Shown here piece by piece: positions 23,612-35,666 of a stretch of DNA of 64,000 nt. The notes under the pieces were generated by a model. The model was given only the letters and a program-made list of their open reading frames with translations. It was not told the origin of the DNA and ran no database searches. Position 1 is the first letter of the stretch, and the number at the start of each line of letters is the position of its first letter. This DNA is from Azolla caroliniana (taxonomy: Eukaryota > Polypodiophyta): assembly GCA_043228905.1 (NCBI GenBank), contig JBHGNT010000002.1, forward strand, positions 4,650,001-4,714,000, written 5' to 3'. The position numbers and the translations under genes were made by a program.

Positions 23612-24265
23612 TGTCGTGAAGAAAACCGTCCACAAGCGGAATCGGTGCACCGGAGCGTAGGAACCGGCTCTTCATGCACGTACACCTTATGTAGTACATA
23701 AGAGAGAATTAGGTACATATAAGATCCTAGGTAGGTAGATTCGGTAGGTAGGAAGTTAATGGGGAACGGCTCCTTTCTTGCCTATAAAAGGAGGGAGACG
23801 AGGAGGACGTGAAAAAGGGGGGGGATCGCGGTTAGAGAGGACGAAGTGTTGTCGGGTTGTCGGCCGAAGGCTTCTCTCTCTTCCATACTCCGTAGCTTCT
23901 TCCTGTGCAGGTTTTCGGGAGGCTCGCGCTGCTCTGAGGATTGCCCGAGTGCTTTCAGCAGCACCTCCAACCTACTCCTTTCTTTCTGAGCGTTTACGAA
24001 CAGGCATCGACATCTGTTCGCCGGCCTGTTCGGTTGTAACCGACTTCGTGCTTCTTGTTGTTTGTCCTTGTTAATATATATATACATACATTCGTGTCTC
24101 TCTGCGTCGGTGTCCCACTCACGTCATTGTGTCGAAGGGCCGTGTCCCTGTGAATCTACGCCCACACATAGTGGGTCCCTTCCCTTCTCCTTTGTCTCTT
24201 GCTCTTCGGTACAAGACCCCCGAGGCCCCGCCTCATTCCACGCATCCGCGAGGAATACCTCGACA
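23612..24265 (+). repeat. Gypsy-1 5' LTR
   Basis: It starts TGTCGTGAAG and ends CCTCGACA. TATAAAAG at 23783-23790 is a likely core promoter. The last 14 bases before CA form a small hairpin (CGAGG-AATA-CCTCG). Confidence 0.92.
23783..23790 (+). promoter_or_regulatory. TATA box, Gypsy-1 5' LTR
   Basis: TATAAAAG in mid-LTR; the same word occurs at 35838-35845 in the 3' LTR and at the equivalent place in Gypsy-2. Confidence 0.6.
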
Positions 24266-24268
24266 TCT

Positions 24269-24286
24269 TGGTGAACCCGACGTGAA
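24269..24286 (+). other. Gypsy-1 primer-binding site
   Basis: TGGTGAACCCGACGTGAA starts three bases after the LTR and is identical to the Gypsy-2 site. It is not the initiator-Met type used by the copia elements here; I did not establish which tRNA it matches. Confidence 0.7.
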
Positions 24287-24308
24287 GGAGGCGGCAGAAG
24301 AGCAGAAG

Positions 24309-26435
24309 ATGAAGGGGTCGGATCTTGCGGAGGCCATGGCTTCGGCCGTGGATCGGATATTGAGCGCACGCGAGGGCCCCGGCGCCCTCGACAGAGCCAT
24401 TGAGGTGGTCGTCGGTACGATCGGCCGGTTCAGCGGAAAGGATGCCACGAAGTATTTGGCGTCCTACGGGGCAGAAATGCTAATGCGGGACATTCCGGAA
24501 GAGAGGCGTCTTGCCGGGTTCCCTCGAGTGGCGATGCCGAGCATCCATGCGGAGGTGCTCGAGGTACGGGCGGAGAGCCGTACCTGGGAGGAGTTGGAAG
24601 GCCGACACGTAGAAAAATACGGGTTGGACGACGCGCTCCGACTTTCGAAACGGGACTTCATGGAATGGGTGGAGTCCCCCGGCAAGGGAAGAAACGCGTC
24701 GGCACTCCTCCGGGAGTTTGAGGAACGCTTTGCGCGCCTTTCGGCGCTTGACCGAACCGTTCTGGATACGAGCCGGGTCCTACTGTTCGTCAAGTCGGTG
24801 GACGAGCGGGACCGGGATCAAGTCGGCTCCTTGCTGGAAACCGAAGACGGGCTGACGACCGACTGGGCTGCGGTTAAGAGAGTCTGTGGCTGTTTCGACA
24901 AACGGCGAGAATGGGCTGATAATGGGGCGGCCGGTGCAGGCTCTGTCACAGCAAGGAGGCTTGAACCGGCACCGCAAGGGCGAAGGGAAGAGACCCGGGA
25001 GTGGCTCGAAACTGGTTCGGCTTCGACCGGCATGGTCAATGGCTCGTTCGGAGGAGCAGCGCTAGAGGAGTTGACGCGGGCGATAAAGGATCTCCAGATC
25101 GCCCAGGCTCGAAGGGAAGGCGGCGAACCGGCTCGTGACCGACGGCCGGCAGCAGGGAACAGGTGCATGTGGTGCGACGAGGTCGGCCACATCCGGAAGG
25201 ACTGCGGCGATTTCGCAGAGGCGTTGAGGAATCGGGTGGTGTACCTGTGGGAAGGCCGGGTGCACGCCAGCGACACCAGAAGGGCCCTAAACCGAAATGA
25301 CGGGCGAGGAGGTATGAAGAGACTGATGGAAGAGGCAGCGGCCTGACACGTGGAGGCCATCCACTACTCGGCGTCGGCCGGCATTCGGGTCAGGGGTAGC
25401 GAGGCCCGAAAGGAGAGCAAAGACGGATTCTGGTCGGCAATGCTGGAAGGCCTCGCCGGCGCACGACTGAGGAAAGATGAAGCGGACCGCGCTGAGAGAT
25501 GGGTCCGGGAAATAACCGGGTGGAGCAACCCGGGCGAGGAGAAGACGGGCTTCGTAGAAGCCGCCTGCCGGAACTACGAGGCTCTGGTAGAAGACAAGCG
25601 AGTGGGGAAAGCCGGAGCGGCCAGGCCCTCGCAACGATACGACACCCGATTCGGGCAACGACGGAACGAAGCCGGTGGGTCCAGCGCGCAAGATAACCCC
25701 AGGAAGGGCGGATACCGACTGGGGACGGAAATAGAAAGGACCACAGACCTACGAAAGGTCCTAGAAGAACGGATCCTCGACATCAAAGTGGAGCTGTCAT
25801 TGCGGGAGGTGCTAGGGATCGCCAAGAAGGAGTTCCACGACTCCATTGTGGACTTGGTAAAGCGGAAGAGGCTGTCGACGGAGACAGAACCGGAAGGACC
25901 GGTGGAGGTGCGGACGACGCACATCGACGACATGGCACTGGAAGATGAGTGGGCGGAGAGCCACTATTCGAGGCCACACTAGGCCCGAGCGACCACGGAG
26001 ACCCCGGTGAAGATCAGAGATGTTCAGGAGCCAGTGGTGGCACTGGTGGACCACGGTTCGGAAATAAACCTGATGTCCATGGACTTCTATAAGAAGGGAA
26101 AGTGGCCGATCAACACCAACCACGGGTGGAAGATACGGGCGGCGACGCGCGCCACTGAGGAACTGCACGGGGCCTGCCCGAACGTGCGAGTCAAGATCGG
26201 CGACGTTGAGATTGACCAGCACTTCTTCGTGCAGGAGACGTCCTCGCACCCGGTCATATTAGGGGAACCATACATCACGGCGGCGCGGATGGAGACCAAG
26301 GTGCTAGACAACGGTTCGGCCTACGCGAGGGTCAAAAGCCAGGACGGGCGCCATTCGGTCCAATTTCTGACGGTGCGACCGAACCACGAGCGAAACCGCG
26401 AATCCCTCGGTGGCGAGAACCGGGAGGATTTTTAG
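24309..26435 (+). pseudogene. Gypsy-1 gag-protease ORF with two stops
   Basis: I start at MKGSDLAEAMASAVDRIL; an upstream in-frame ATG at 24129 lies in the LTR. The capsid-like part is followed by a CCHC knuckle (CMWCDEVGHIRKDC, near 25167). A retropepsin-like site reads VDHGSEINLMS near 26049. A TGA at 25344-25346 (after EEAAA) and a TAG at 25980-25982 (where Gypsy-2 has Trp in PHWARA) interrupt the frame. The ORF ends with GGATTTTTAG, the presumed frameshift site into pol. Confidence 0.9.
26426..26435 (+). promoter_or_regulatory. Presumed -1 frameshift site, Gypsy-1
   Basis: GGATTTTTAG is identical to 41110-41119 of Gypsy-2. The gag frame reads GAT TTT TAG. The -1 frame reads TTT TTA GAG and continues openly as FLERAAKAWGRDSPE, aligned with FLERTIEAWGTNSPN in Gypsy-2. 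Confidence 0.7.
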
Positions 26436-26580
26436 AGAGGGCTGCCAAGGCGTGGGGCCGAGACAGTCCGGAAACTTGGGAAAGACCCCACAGTTGTACG
26501 ATAGAACCGAAACCGAAGAAACCTTGTACGATAGGTAGAATTTTTTTTTTCTCCAACGACGGTGGGTGTATGATAGTCGG
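26429..26580 (+). pseudogene. Gypsy-1 pol, first segment before Copia-C
   Basis: The -1 frame after the gag stop is open through 26580, where Copia-C is inserted. If Copia-C and one copy of GTCGG are disregarded, the frame continues at 32246 without a break. Confidence 0.8.
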
Positions 26581-26613
26581 TGTTGGGATTTACGGTCCCT
26601 CCGGATGGGATGT

Positions 26614-26882
26614 CCGGAGCCGGATGATGAAGACCCCGGTTACGGAGCCGGATGATGAAGACCCCGGTTACGGAGCCGGATGATGAAGACCCCGGTTACG
26701 GAGCCGGATGAGGAAGACCCCGGTTACGGAGCCGGATGAGGAAGACCCCGGTTACGGAGCCGGATGATGAAGACCCCGGTTACGGAGCCGGATGAGGAAG
26801 ACCCCGGTTACGGAGCCGGATGAGGAAGACCCCGGTTACGGAGCCGGATGACGAAGACCCCGGTTACGGAGCCGGATGACGA
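26614..26882 (+). repeat. 28-bp minisatellite, nine units plus a partial (Copia-C 5' LTR)
   Basis: The unit is GCCGGATGATGAAGACCCCG followed by GTTACGGA. The variable position cycles between GATGAA, GAGGAA and GACGAA. The 3' LTR has seven units. Confidence 0.95.
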
Positions 26883-26982
26883 ATGTACCCGGAGAGAGAT
26901 CCGGATGCGGAGACATATTTGTGAATATGTTTGCCAAGAGCCCTTGAGGCTATATTTGTAAATAGCCCGAAAGTCATATGTG

Positions 26983-26990
26983 TATAAATA
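26983..26990 (+). promoter_or_regulatory. TATA-type box, Copia-C 5' LTR
   Basis: TATAAATA, equivalent to 31842-31849 in the 3' LTR and 18766-18773 in Copia-B. Confidence 0.55.
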
Positions 26991-27384
26991 TGACTTAGGG
27001 CAAACAGTTTTAATGTTGCTTATCATTTTTCTGTTTTTCCACTCTAGAGGAGTGAAGAGAGAGCAGCCGTGAGAGAGAGAGAGAGAGAGGGATAGAGCGT
27101 GAGAGAGGAAGAGGTCGAAGCCTCTGTGTATTTCCGCCTCCTGTGGCGAGGACAGCGAGCTCAAGGTCGTCGCCTTGCAGCTCACCATTGTATACTTCTC
27201 TGTATAGTGTTGGTTTGGAGTCTTGTACTCCCGTGGTTTTTCCCGTCTAGGGTTTTCCACGTTAATCCCTGTGTGTTCGCGTTTTGTTTCTCTTTGTGGT
27301 TCCTATTTTCTGCTGCATCGATTCGCGCTTACTCGGTTGTGGCCGAGGGAAGAAGGTTAATCGTGTGGTTGATTCCTAACAAAC

Positions 27385-27396
27385 TGGTATCAGAGC
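27385..27396 (+). other. Copia-C primer-binding site
   Basis: TGGTATCAGAGC, the exact initiator-tRNA-Met type site, lies three bases after the LTR. Confidence 0.92.
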
Positions 27397-27411
27397 GAAC
27401 TGCTGTAGAAA

Positions 27412-30400
27412 ATGGAAGGCGGCGGCAGCGGGCAGCCGGGGATGATGGTGCTGAATGCGCATAATTACGCCGACTGGAAGATCAAGATGGAGGATCTTCT
27501 GATTGTTCGGGACCTGTATGAACCGATTGACAGGTCGGAAATACCGAAGGGGGTACTTGAGTCGGAGTGGAAGCTCCTGAACCGGAAAGCCGTAGCGACG
27601 ATCCGACAATATGTCGATGTAAGCGTCCTACAACATGTGGCGAACGACACCAACGCATATGAGATGTGGAAGAAGCTGTCGGCCCTCTACGAGAGGAAGA
27701 ATGCGTTGAACCGGACCTCCCTGATGAGGAAGATAGTGAATCTCAAGTACCGGGACGGCGAGAGTATGGTGGAACACGTAAGCACGTTCATGGGATTCGT
27801 GAATCAGCTTGCGGCGATCAAGTTCCCGTTGGAGGATGCAATGCAAGCCATCATCCTGATGTGTACATTGCCGGAAAGCTGGGAGAACTTGGTGGTGACT
27901 CTCAGCACCTCCTGCACAGAAGATAACTTGTCTCTACAAACGGTAAAGACAAGTATTTTGAACGAAGAAGCGCGTCGGAGAGATAAAGAACCGGCCTCCG
28001 ACCCGAAGGCGCTGCTTACCGAATCGGATCGGGGAAGACAATGGAACCGGAGTCCGCAAAGACGGGAGAAGTCGGGGACCCGGTCGCAGTCAAGAGGAAG
28101 ACCCACATGCTTCCACTGTGGGAAGCCGGGGCACTTCCGAAAGAATTGTCGGCATTACCGAAAAGACAACGGAGCCGACGACACCGATTCGAAGAAGTCA
28201 CCGGAGAGAAACGGTGCATACCGGGGAGCCACGGACCGGAGAGGTTCGGATCGGCGAGGGCAGGACCGGAAAGGAACAACGGCACTCGCGGCAAGTGAGG
28301 AAGAAATCATGCTCATCACCGAAGAAGGTGAACTAAACATTGCCGGCGATGAGACGACCTGGGTGGTCGATTCCGGAGCATCGTTCCACCTGACCCCGGA
28401 GAGAAGATACTTCTCATCCTACACAGCCGGTGAGCATGGCTGTGTTCGGATGGGGAATGAAGGTACGTGCCGGATTGCCGGCATAGGAGACGTGTGGTTG
28501 ACAACCCCGACCGGATGCAAAATGCTGCTGAAGGATGTCCGACACGTTCCGGAGGTTCGATTGAACCTGATTTCGGCCGGGAGGCTAGACGATGAAGGCT
28601 ACACAGGTAGCATCCGGAACGGCGTAATGAAGTTCAGCAAGGGGAGCCTGATAGTGGCTCGGGCCCGGAAAGACAACACACTGTACCTGATGAATGCCCG
28701 GTTATGTCCGGAAGAGCTGAATGTGGCAGCCGACACTGTCGGTGAGCTGTGGCACAAAAGACTGTGCCACATGAGTGAGAAGGGGATGAAGAGGCTTGCA
28801 GAAGACAACCTTATTCCAGTGAAGCAAGTGCACCTGGAGAAGTGCACCGATTGCCTGGCTGGTAAACAGAACCGAACCTCCTTCCATTCAAGGCCACCGA
28901 CGAGACGTAGCGCACCATTGGAGTTGGTGCACACTGATGTGTGTCAGGTAGAAACGAAGTCACATGGCGGAGCCCAGTACTTCGTAACATTCGTTGATGA
29001 TCACAGTCGGAAGCTGTGGACGGCACCGTTGAAGACAAAGGACCAAGTGTTGTGCGTCTTCAAAGAACTCCACGCGAGAGTGGAAAGGGAATCCGGCAAG
29101 AAGCTGAAAGCGATACGAGCGGATAACGGAGGGGAATACCGGGGGCAGTTCCAGGAGTACTGTCGCTCGAAGGGAATCCGGCTCGAGTTTACTGTGCCGA
29201 AGACGCCGGAACTGAACGGGCTGGCCGAGAGGATGAACCGGACCATAATGGAGAGGGTCCGGAGTATGCTGGCACATGCGAAATTACCCAAGGGGTTTTG
29301 GGCTGAGGCAATGTCGACGGCGACATATGTGATAAATAGATCACCCTCAGTACCTTTGGACGGAGACACGCCGCAGAAAGTGTGGACCGGTAAGGAAGTG
29401 TCCTACCGGCACCTGAAGGTGTTCGGGTGTCTCGCATACGTGCATGTGGCAAAGGACCGGAGAGGAAAGCTAGATCCAAAGACCCGGCCATGCATATTCC
29501 TCGGTTACGGCGACGATGAGTTCGGCTACCGAGTATGGGACCCGGTCGACAAGAAGATATTCAGGAGTCGAGATATCATCTTCATGGAGGACAAGACACT
29601 CGCCGACTGGGAGTCGGAGAAGAAGATGAAGAGCTCCAAGTCGACCGGTGAGGATCAACTCTACAAGGAGCAGTCCCGACCGGCAAGAGACCGGTTAGCA
29701 CTCGAGGATCCGGCCGAAGACAGTGAAGAAACAGAACCGGCCGAAGAAGATGAAAATGATACCGGAACCGGCCCCGATCCCGAAATGGATTCGGATGAAG
29801 AAGAATCGGAAGAACCGGTTACCGAAGCTCCGGAACGGAGATACCCTCTAAGAGAGAGAAGGGCCCCCCGGAGATTCCCGGAACCAGAGCACGTGTTGCT
29901 AACCGACGAGGGGGAGCCGGAGAGCTTTGAAGAAGCAAAGCATGACACCCAGAGCCGCAGGTGGTTGAGTGCCATGCAGGACGAGATGGATTCCCTGCAT
30001 GAGAACCACACATATGAACTTGTGGAGTTGCCGAAAGGAAAGAGGGCACTTCGAAACAAGTGGGTGTTCAAGCTGAAACCGGGAGATGCCGGAAACCCCC
30101 CGAGATACAAAGCCAGGATCGTGGTGAAGGGGTTCCAGCAGAAGAAGGGTGTGGACTTCGACGAGATATTTGCCCCGGTAGTGAAGATGACCTCCATCCG
30201 GACGGTGCTGAGCATAGCGGCAAGCATGGACCTCGAGGTAGAACAGATGGACGTGAAGACGGCTTTCCTTCACGGTGACCTCGAAGAAGAGATCTACATG
30301 CAGCAACCGGAAGGATTCGAGAAGAAAGGGAAGGAGCACCTGGTATGCCGGTTGAAGAAGAGCCTTTACGGACTGAAGCAGGCTCCCCGGCAATGGTACC

Positions 30401-31485
30401 GGAAGTTCGACTCCTTCATGACCGACGAAGGGTACCTCAAAACGCAGTCCGACCACTGCGTGTTTGTGAAGAAGTTCGAAGGAGGAGACTCTCTAATACT
30501 CCTCCTATACGTGGACGACATGTTGATCGTCGGACGGGACCAGGTCAAGATACGGATGCTGAAGAAGGCTCTTCACCGAACCTTCTCAATGAAGGACTTG
30601 GGTCCGGCGAGGCAAATACTAGGGATGCACATCATCCGGGACCGGAGCAAGCAGCAGTTGTGGCTGTCACAGGAGAAGTACGTGACGAAGGTGCTTCACC
30701 GGTTCAACATGTCGGAAGCAAGACCGGTCGGATCGACCCTCCCGGCAAACTGCAAGCTGTCCAGCAAGCAAAGTCCCAAGACAAAGGCTGAAAAGGAGGA
30801 TATGATGAAAGTACCGTATGCCTCAGCCGTCGGAAGCCTGATGTACGCCATGGTGTGTACGAGACCGGACATCGGATATGCAGTCGGAGTGGTGAGCCGG
30901 TACATGAGCAATCCCGGCAAAGAGCATTGGAATGCGGCCAAGTGGATACTCCGATACCTGAAGGGCACGGCAAACGTGTGCCTCCGATTCGGCTCCGGTA
31001 AGCCCGAACTCGACGGCTTCACCGATTCGGATATGTCGGCTGATGCAGATACCAGCCGGTCCACATAAGGGTATGTGATGACGTATGCAGGGGGAGCCGT
31101 TTCGTGGCAGTCGAGGCTGCAGAAGACGGTTGCGTTGTCAACCACGGAGGCGGAGTACATGGCGGCTGTTGAAGCCGGCAAGGAAATAATATGGATGAAG
31201 GACTTCATTAGAGAGCTCGGTATCCAGCAGGAGGAGTACCGACTCTACTGTGACAGTCAGAGTGCCATCCACCTTGCGAAGAACGCGGCTTATCACTCCC
31301 GGACGAAGCACATCCAGCGAAGATATCACTGGATCCGGGAAAGGATAGAAGACAAAGAGTTCGTGCTGACGAAGATCCACACGGACGAGAACGGGTCGGA
31401 TATGCTGACTAAGGTACTTACACCCGACAAGCTGGAAGCATGCCGGAAGAGGATCGGATTGGAGAGACATCCCATGCCGAAGTGA
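27412..31485 (+). pseudogene. Copia-C gag-pol polyprotein with one premature stop
   Basis: The frame of 1,357 codons starts MEGGGSGQPGMMVLNAHNY. Domains in order: gag; CCHC knuckle CFHCGKPGHFRKNC (about residue 232); protease VVDSGASFHL (about 318); integrase zinc-binding LWHKRLCHMSEKGM; integrase core VHTDVCQ and RADNGGEY (about 506 and 571); RT YKARIVVKGFQQKKG and YVDDML (about 1034); RNase H CDSQSAIHLAKN (about 1280). A TAA at 31066-31068 stands where Copia-B has a Ser codon, truncating RNase H by about 140 residues. The frame continues unchanged to TGA at 31485. Everything else looks intact. Confidence 0.93.
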
Positions 31486-31495
31486 AGGGGGAGTT
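31481..31495 (+). other. Copia-C polypurine tract
   Basis: AGTGAAGGGGGAGTT, identical to that of Copia-B, abuts the 3' LTR. Confidence 0.85.
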
Positions 31496-32240
31496 TGTTG
31501 GGATTTACGGTCCCTCCGGATGGGATGTCCGGAGCCGGATGATGAAGACCCCGGTTACGGAGCCGGATGATGAAGAGCCCGGTTACGGAGCCGGATGAGG
31601 AAGACCCCGGTTACGGAGCCGGATGAGGAAGTCCCCGGTTACGGAGCCGGATGATGAAGACCCCGGTTACGGAGCCGGATGAGGAAGACCCCGGTTACGG
31701 AGCCGGATGACGAAGACCCCGGTTACGGAGCCGGATGACGAATGTACCCGGAGAGAGATCCGGATGCGGAGACATATTTGTGAATATGTTTGCCAAGAGC
31801 CCTTGAGGCTATATTTGTAAATAGCCCGAAAGTCATATGTGTATAAATATGACTTAGGGCAAACAGTTTTAATGTTGCTTATCATTTTTCTGTTTTTCCA
31901 CTCTAGAGGAGTGAAGAGAGAGCAGCCGTGAGAGAGAGAGAGAGAGAGGGATAGAGCGTGAGAGAGGAAGAGGTCGAAGCCTCTGTGTATTTCCGCCTCC
32001 TGTGGCGAGGACAGCGAGCTCAAGGTCGTCGCCTTGCTGCTCACCATTGTATACTTCTCTGTATAGTGTTGGTTTGGAGTCTTGTACTCCCGTGGTTTTT
32101 CCCGTCTAGGGTTTTCCACGTTAATCCCTGGGTGTTCGCGTTTTGTTTCTCTTTGTGGTTCCTATTTTCTGCTGCATCGATTCGCGCTTACTCGGTTGTG
32201 GCCGAGGGAAGAAGGTTAATCGTGTGGTTGATTCCTAACA
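31496..32240 (+). repeat. Copia-C 3' LTR
   Basis: Same ends as the 5' LTR, with seven 28-bp units (about 31529-31741). It ends CCTAACA, followed by the TSD GTCGG. Confidence 0.94.
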
Positions 32241-32245
32241 GTCGG

Positions 32246-35200
32246 CATCGTTGGTCGAGAAAAGGCAAGGGCGGAGGAGCGACTTCGAGCGTGCGGAGTT
32301 CTCGGCCCGGACGAGGAAATCAGCGGAGCCGTGGAGGCGGTCTCCTTCGACGACACCTTGGGGATGCTGAGGGAGGTAGCCGGAGAAGACCTTAACGAAG
32401 ACCGGACGATACCGGTATGCTCCGAAGAGATGTACGAAGTCATCGCGAACTTCAGTCAGGGGCTCGGGTCGGATCGGACGGCCCGGGTTAGCACGAAGTA
32501 CAAGACTGTGGACCGAAAGGTAAGGCCAGTCGCGGCACCCTTACCGGAGGGCAGCGAGTCCCGGATCAGAGGGGTTGCATCGGACCCCAGTTTGCGAGAT
32601 CCGGTCTGCATAGGACACACCTTCACCGACGGGATGCTCCGGGAGCTCAAAATCGGTGGGGGCGGGTTCCTACTGCCGGCGGAGGAAGACCGGTTTCGGA
32701 GAATGCTCAGAAGGCACGGGAAAGCCTTCGCATTCTCACCAGAAGAGATCGGGTGTGTAGACCCGACAATCGTGGAGCCGATGGTGATATTCACGGTACC
32801 GCATGTGCCGTGGAATCTCAAGCCGATTCCAGTACCGAGAGCTCACATCCCGAAGTTGATGGAGCTATTGAGGCAGAAAGTCGATATGGGCATTCTCGAA
32901 CCGTCGAGTGCCCCATACTCGAACCGGTGGTTTACCGTACCAAAGAAAAACGGAACATTGCGCTTCATTCAAGACCTGCAGCCGGTCAACAGAGTGACCA
33001 TTCGGAACGCAGGAATCGGACCGACCATAGACGAGTTCGCGGAGGCCTTCGCCGGAAGGTCGATTTACTTGGTCGGTGACCTGTACTCGGGGTACGACCA
33101 GTTCCAGCTAGCTGTGGAGAGCAGAGACATTACGACGATGCGAACTCCCCTCGGCCTAGTGCGAATGTGTACCCTGCCACAAGGAGGGACCAACTCGGTG
33201 GCCCACATGGTGAATGCAATGAACAAGGTACTGAGGGATTGCATCCCGGACATCACCATGCCATTTCTAGACGACATCCCGATCAAGGGGTGCCCAGTGG
33301 AAGAGAAGGACGAGACACTCGGGCCGGATGGATGCCGACGATTCGTGGCAACACACATCGACGACTGCGAGAAGGTGCTACGAAGGCTAGAGGTTGCGAG
33401 GCTCACCTTCTCCGGGGAGAAATCGGCCTTTGGGCAATCAGAAATCCTGGTGGTCGGACACCTATGTGGACCATATGGCCGGAAGCCGTCCCCGGCAAAA
33501 GTAGAAGCCATCTCCGCGATGAAGACCGATTGTAGCTCGGTTACGGAAGTTCGGAGGTTCCTGGGGGCGTGCGCATTCTACCACATATGGATCCCGCATT
33601 ACGCCCACGTTGCGGAGCCGCTATACGGGTTGCTGAAGAAGGGGCGAAAATTCGAGTGGCGAGACGAGCACACGGAGTCGGTCCGGAAGCTAAAGGAAGC
33701 TCTTGCGGCAGCACCGGCGCTCCGGAAGGCTGTCTACGAGAAGGGTACCCCGGTATACATAACGGTGGATACGAGTCCGACCGGGATCGGATGGGTCGTC
33801 AACCAAGAAGACGAGGACGGCATTCGGTTCCCGATCCGATTCGGCGCAAAGGTCCTCAGTGAGCGACAGCGAGGGTACGACCAGGTTAAACGCGAACTCT
33901 GGGGTATCGTTTCGGCAGTAAAGGCCGACAAAGACTACCTGATCGGGACAGAAGTGATTATCGAGACGGATTGCCTGCCAATTCTCAGCATGGTTTCCGG
34001 ATGCGCGACACCGGACCTGGCGATGCTCAGGTGGATAGCGTACATGAAGTCCCTGGACCCGGAAATACGACACATTTCCGGAAAGGACAATGCCATGGCC
34101 GACATGCTTTCGAGGGTGATGTTTGATGACGAGGGCGGCATGGTTTCGGAGGACGAAGAAGTCGGCGTGGACTTCTTCGAGGCGGCGTACGTGACGACCG
34201 ATGGGGCGAGCACTCCGGCACTTAACGGCTTCGACAAGAGCAAGTACGACGGCGAGTGGCTACAGATCGGTGGTTTTTTGAGGACAATGACGCCGGATGC
34301 GTCATGGACGAGGGACGAGGCCAACCGGATCCGGAAGAAAGCATACCGATTCTTTCTCCGGGACGGATACTTATGGAAGCACCCGAAGAAGAGGAACGGC
34401 GTCCCGCTCCGGGTGGTGGCGATGAAGGAAGAACAGGAGGAGCTGCTGACGGCCTACCACGACAGCCCTTGGGCTGGACACCGTGGAACGTGGGCCACGT
34501 TCGAAAAGATAAAGGGGAAGTACTGGTGGCCGGGACTGTACCGGGACGTGCATCGGTTCGTGACAACTTGCGAGAGCCGTCAGATGCACTCCATAGTCCG
34601 ACATCGGGACGAGCTTCACCCTACGTACCCTCCGACCATCCACTTCAAATGGATGGTAGATCTGGTGACGATGCCGATGGGAGTAGGACAGATGTGGTAT
34701 CTGGTCCTGGCTCGGGAAGATCTGACGAACCAGGTGGAAGGCCGAGCCCTTCAGAACAAAACGACCGCGGCCGTATGTCGGTTCCTGATCGAGGAGTGAT
34801 ATGCCGGTACGGGTGCGTCGGGAAGATCGTGGCTAATCGCGGGGAGTTGGACGCCGAAGAGGCCGAGGAGTTGTTCGACCGGCTAGGAGTCAAGCTCTCG
34901 CTTACCACTACGTACAATCCGGAGGCGAATGGAAAGGTGGAGCGCGGACACGGACCGATCGTCAAGGCGTTAGTTCGGGCATGCGGAGGTCAAGTCGGGA
35001 ATTGGCCGCGGCTGCTGCCTTACGCGTTGTGGGCGGACCGAACTACGCACAGTTCGGTAACCATATTCATGCCGGCAGAGCTCATGTTTGGGCAAAAGCC
35101 GATCATGCCAATGGAACGTACGATCTCCTCATGGGCAGTCGTGGACTGGAGAGACGAGATGAGCCGGGAGGAACTGTTGGCGGCGCGCATACGACAGCTC

Positions 35201-35593
35201 GAGCGAAGACCGGAGGACGTGGAGCAGGCTGCGGGAAAGCTTCGGGTGGCAAGGACGAGGAACAAAGCCCGGTTCGACCGGACGCACCGGCCCCGACCAA
35301 GGAAGATCAAGGAAGGCGACTGGGTGCTAGTCTACGACAGCAGCCTCGACAACCAACACCGAGCGACACGGAAGTTCGCAAGAAGGTGGTTCGGGCCTTA
35401 CGTGGTACAAAGCGCCAACGACAACGGGACGTACCATCTGGCGGAACTCGACGACACGAGAATGGCGATACCGGTAGCTGGGAAGCGGATCAAAGCGTTC
35501 AAGAAGCGTCACGACGACGAGCCGGATCCGGTTAACCTGGACCGCGACGACGAACGATCCGAAACCGAGGAAGAACCGACGGGCGGGGAATGA
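32246..35593 (+). pseudogene. Gypsy-1 pol: RT, RNase H and integrase, one-base frameshift
   Basis: It resumes after Copia-C with VSFDDTLGMLREV. RT shows KPIPVPRAH, FIQDLQPVNRVTIRNAG and MPFLDDIPIKG. RNase H has TVDTSPTGIGWV. A one-base deletion near 34796-34799 (Gypsy-2 reads LLEDVVCRYGC) creates a stop. The integrase end then continues in the next frame to 35593 (RYGCVGKIVANRGELD, NPEANGKVERGHG, RRWFGPYVV). The integrase zinc-binding motif is also damaged (CESRQ for CETCQ). It is not functional. Confidence 0.92.
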
Positions 35594-35653
35594 AGGCTGG
35601 ACCGGTTTTCTCCGTCCCAACTCAATTTGGCGCATGCCGGTGGATGCGCGGTT

Positions 35654-35666
35654 AGGTGGGGGCGGA
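35654..35666 (+). other. Gypsy-1 polypurine tract
   Basis: AGGTGGGGGCGGA ends at the 3' LTR; Gypsy-2 has GGTGGGGGTGGA in the same place. Confidence 0.75.

Larger units (their letters stand above)
26581..27381 (+). repeat. Copia-C 5' LTR
   Basis: It starts TGTTGGGATT and ends CCTAACA. It holds nine full 28-bp units, TATAAATA (26983-26990) and a GA run (27069-27088). Confidence 0.94.
26581..32240 (+). mobile_element. Copia-C: young, nearly intact Ty1/copia element
   Basis: LTRs lie at 26581-27381 (801 bp) and 31496-32240 (745 bp). The 56-bp difference equals two 28-bp minisatellite units. Outside that array only about two substitutions separate the LTRs. The TSD is GTCGG (26576-26580 and 32241-32245). 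The polyprotein has a single in-frame stop. This is the innermost and apparently youngest insertion of the main nest. Confidence 0.95.

Noticed and set aside
24129-24308. Earlier ATG for Gypsy-1 gag
   Set aside because: It lies inside the 5' LTR upstream of the PBS and has no counterpart in Gypsy-2; the start at 24309 fits better.
26614-26882. Regular 28-bp repeats that superficially look like a CRISPR array
   Set aside because: The units are directly adjacent with no unique spacers, and they lie inside an LTR of a plant retrotransposon; this is a minisatellite.
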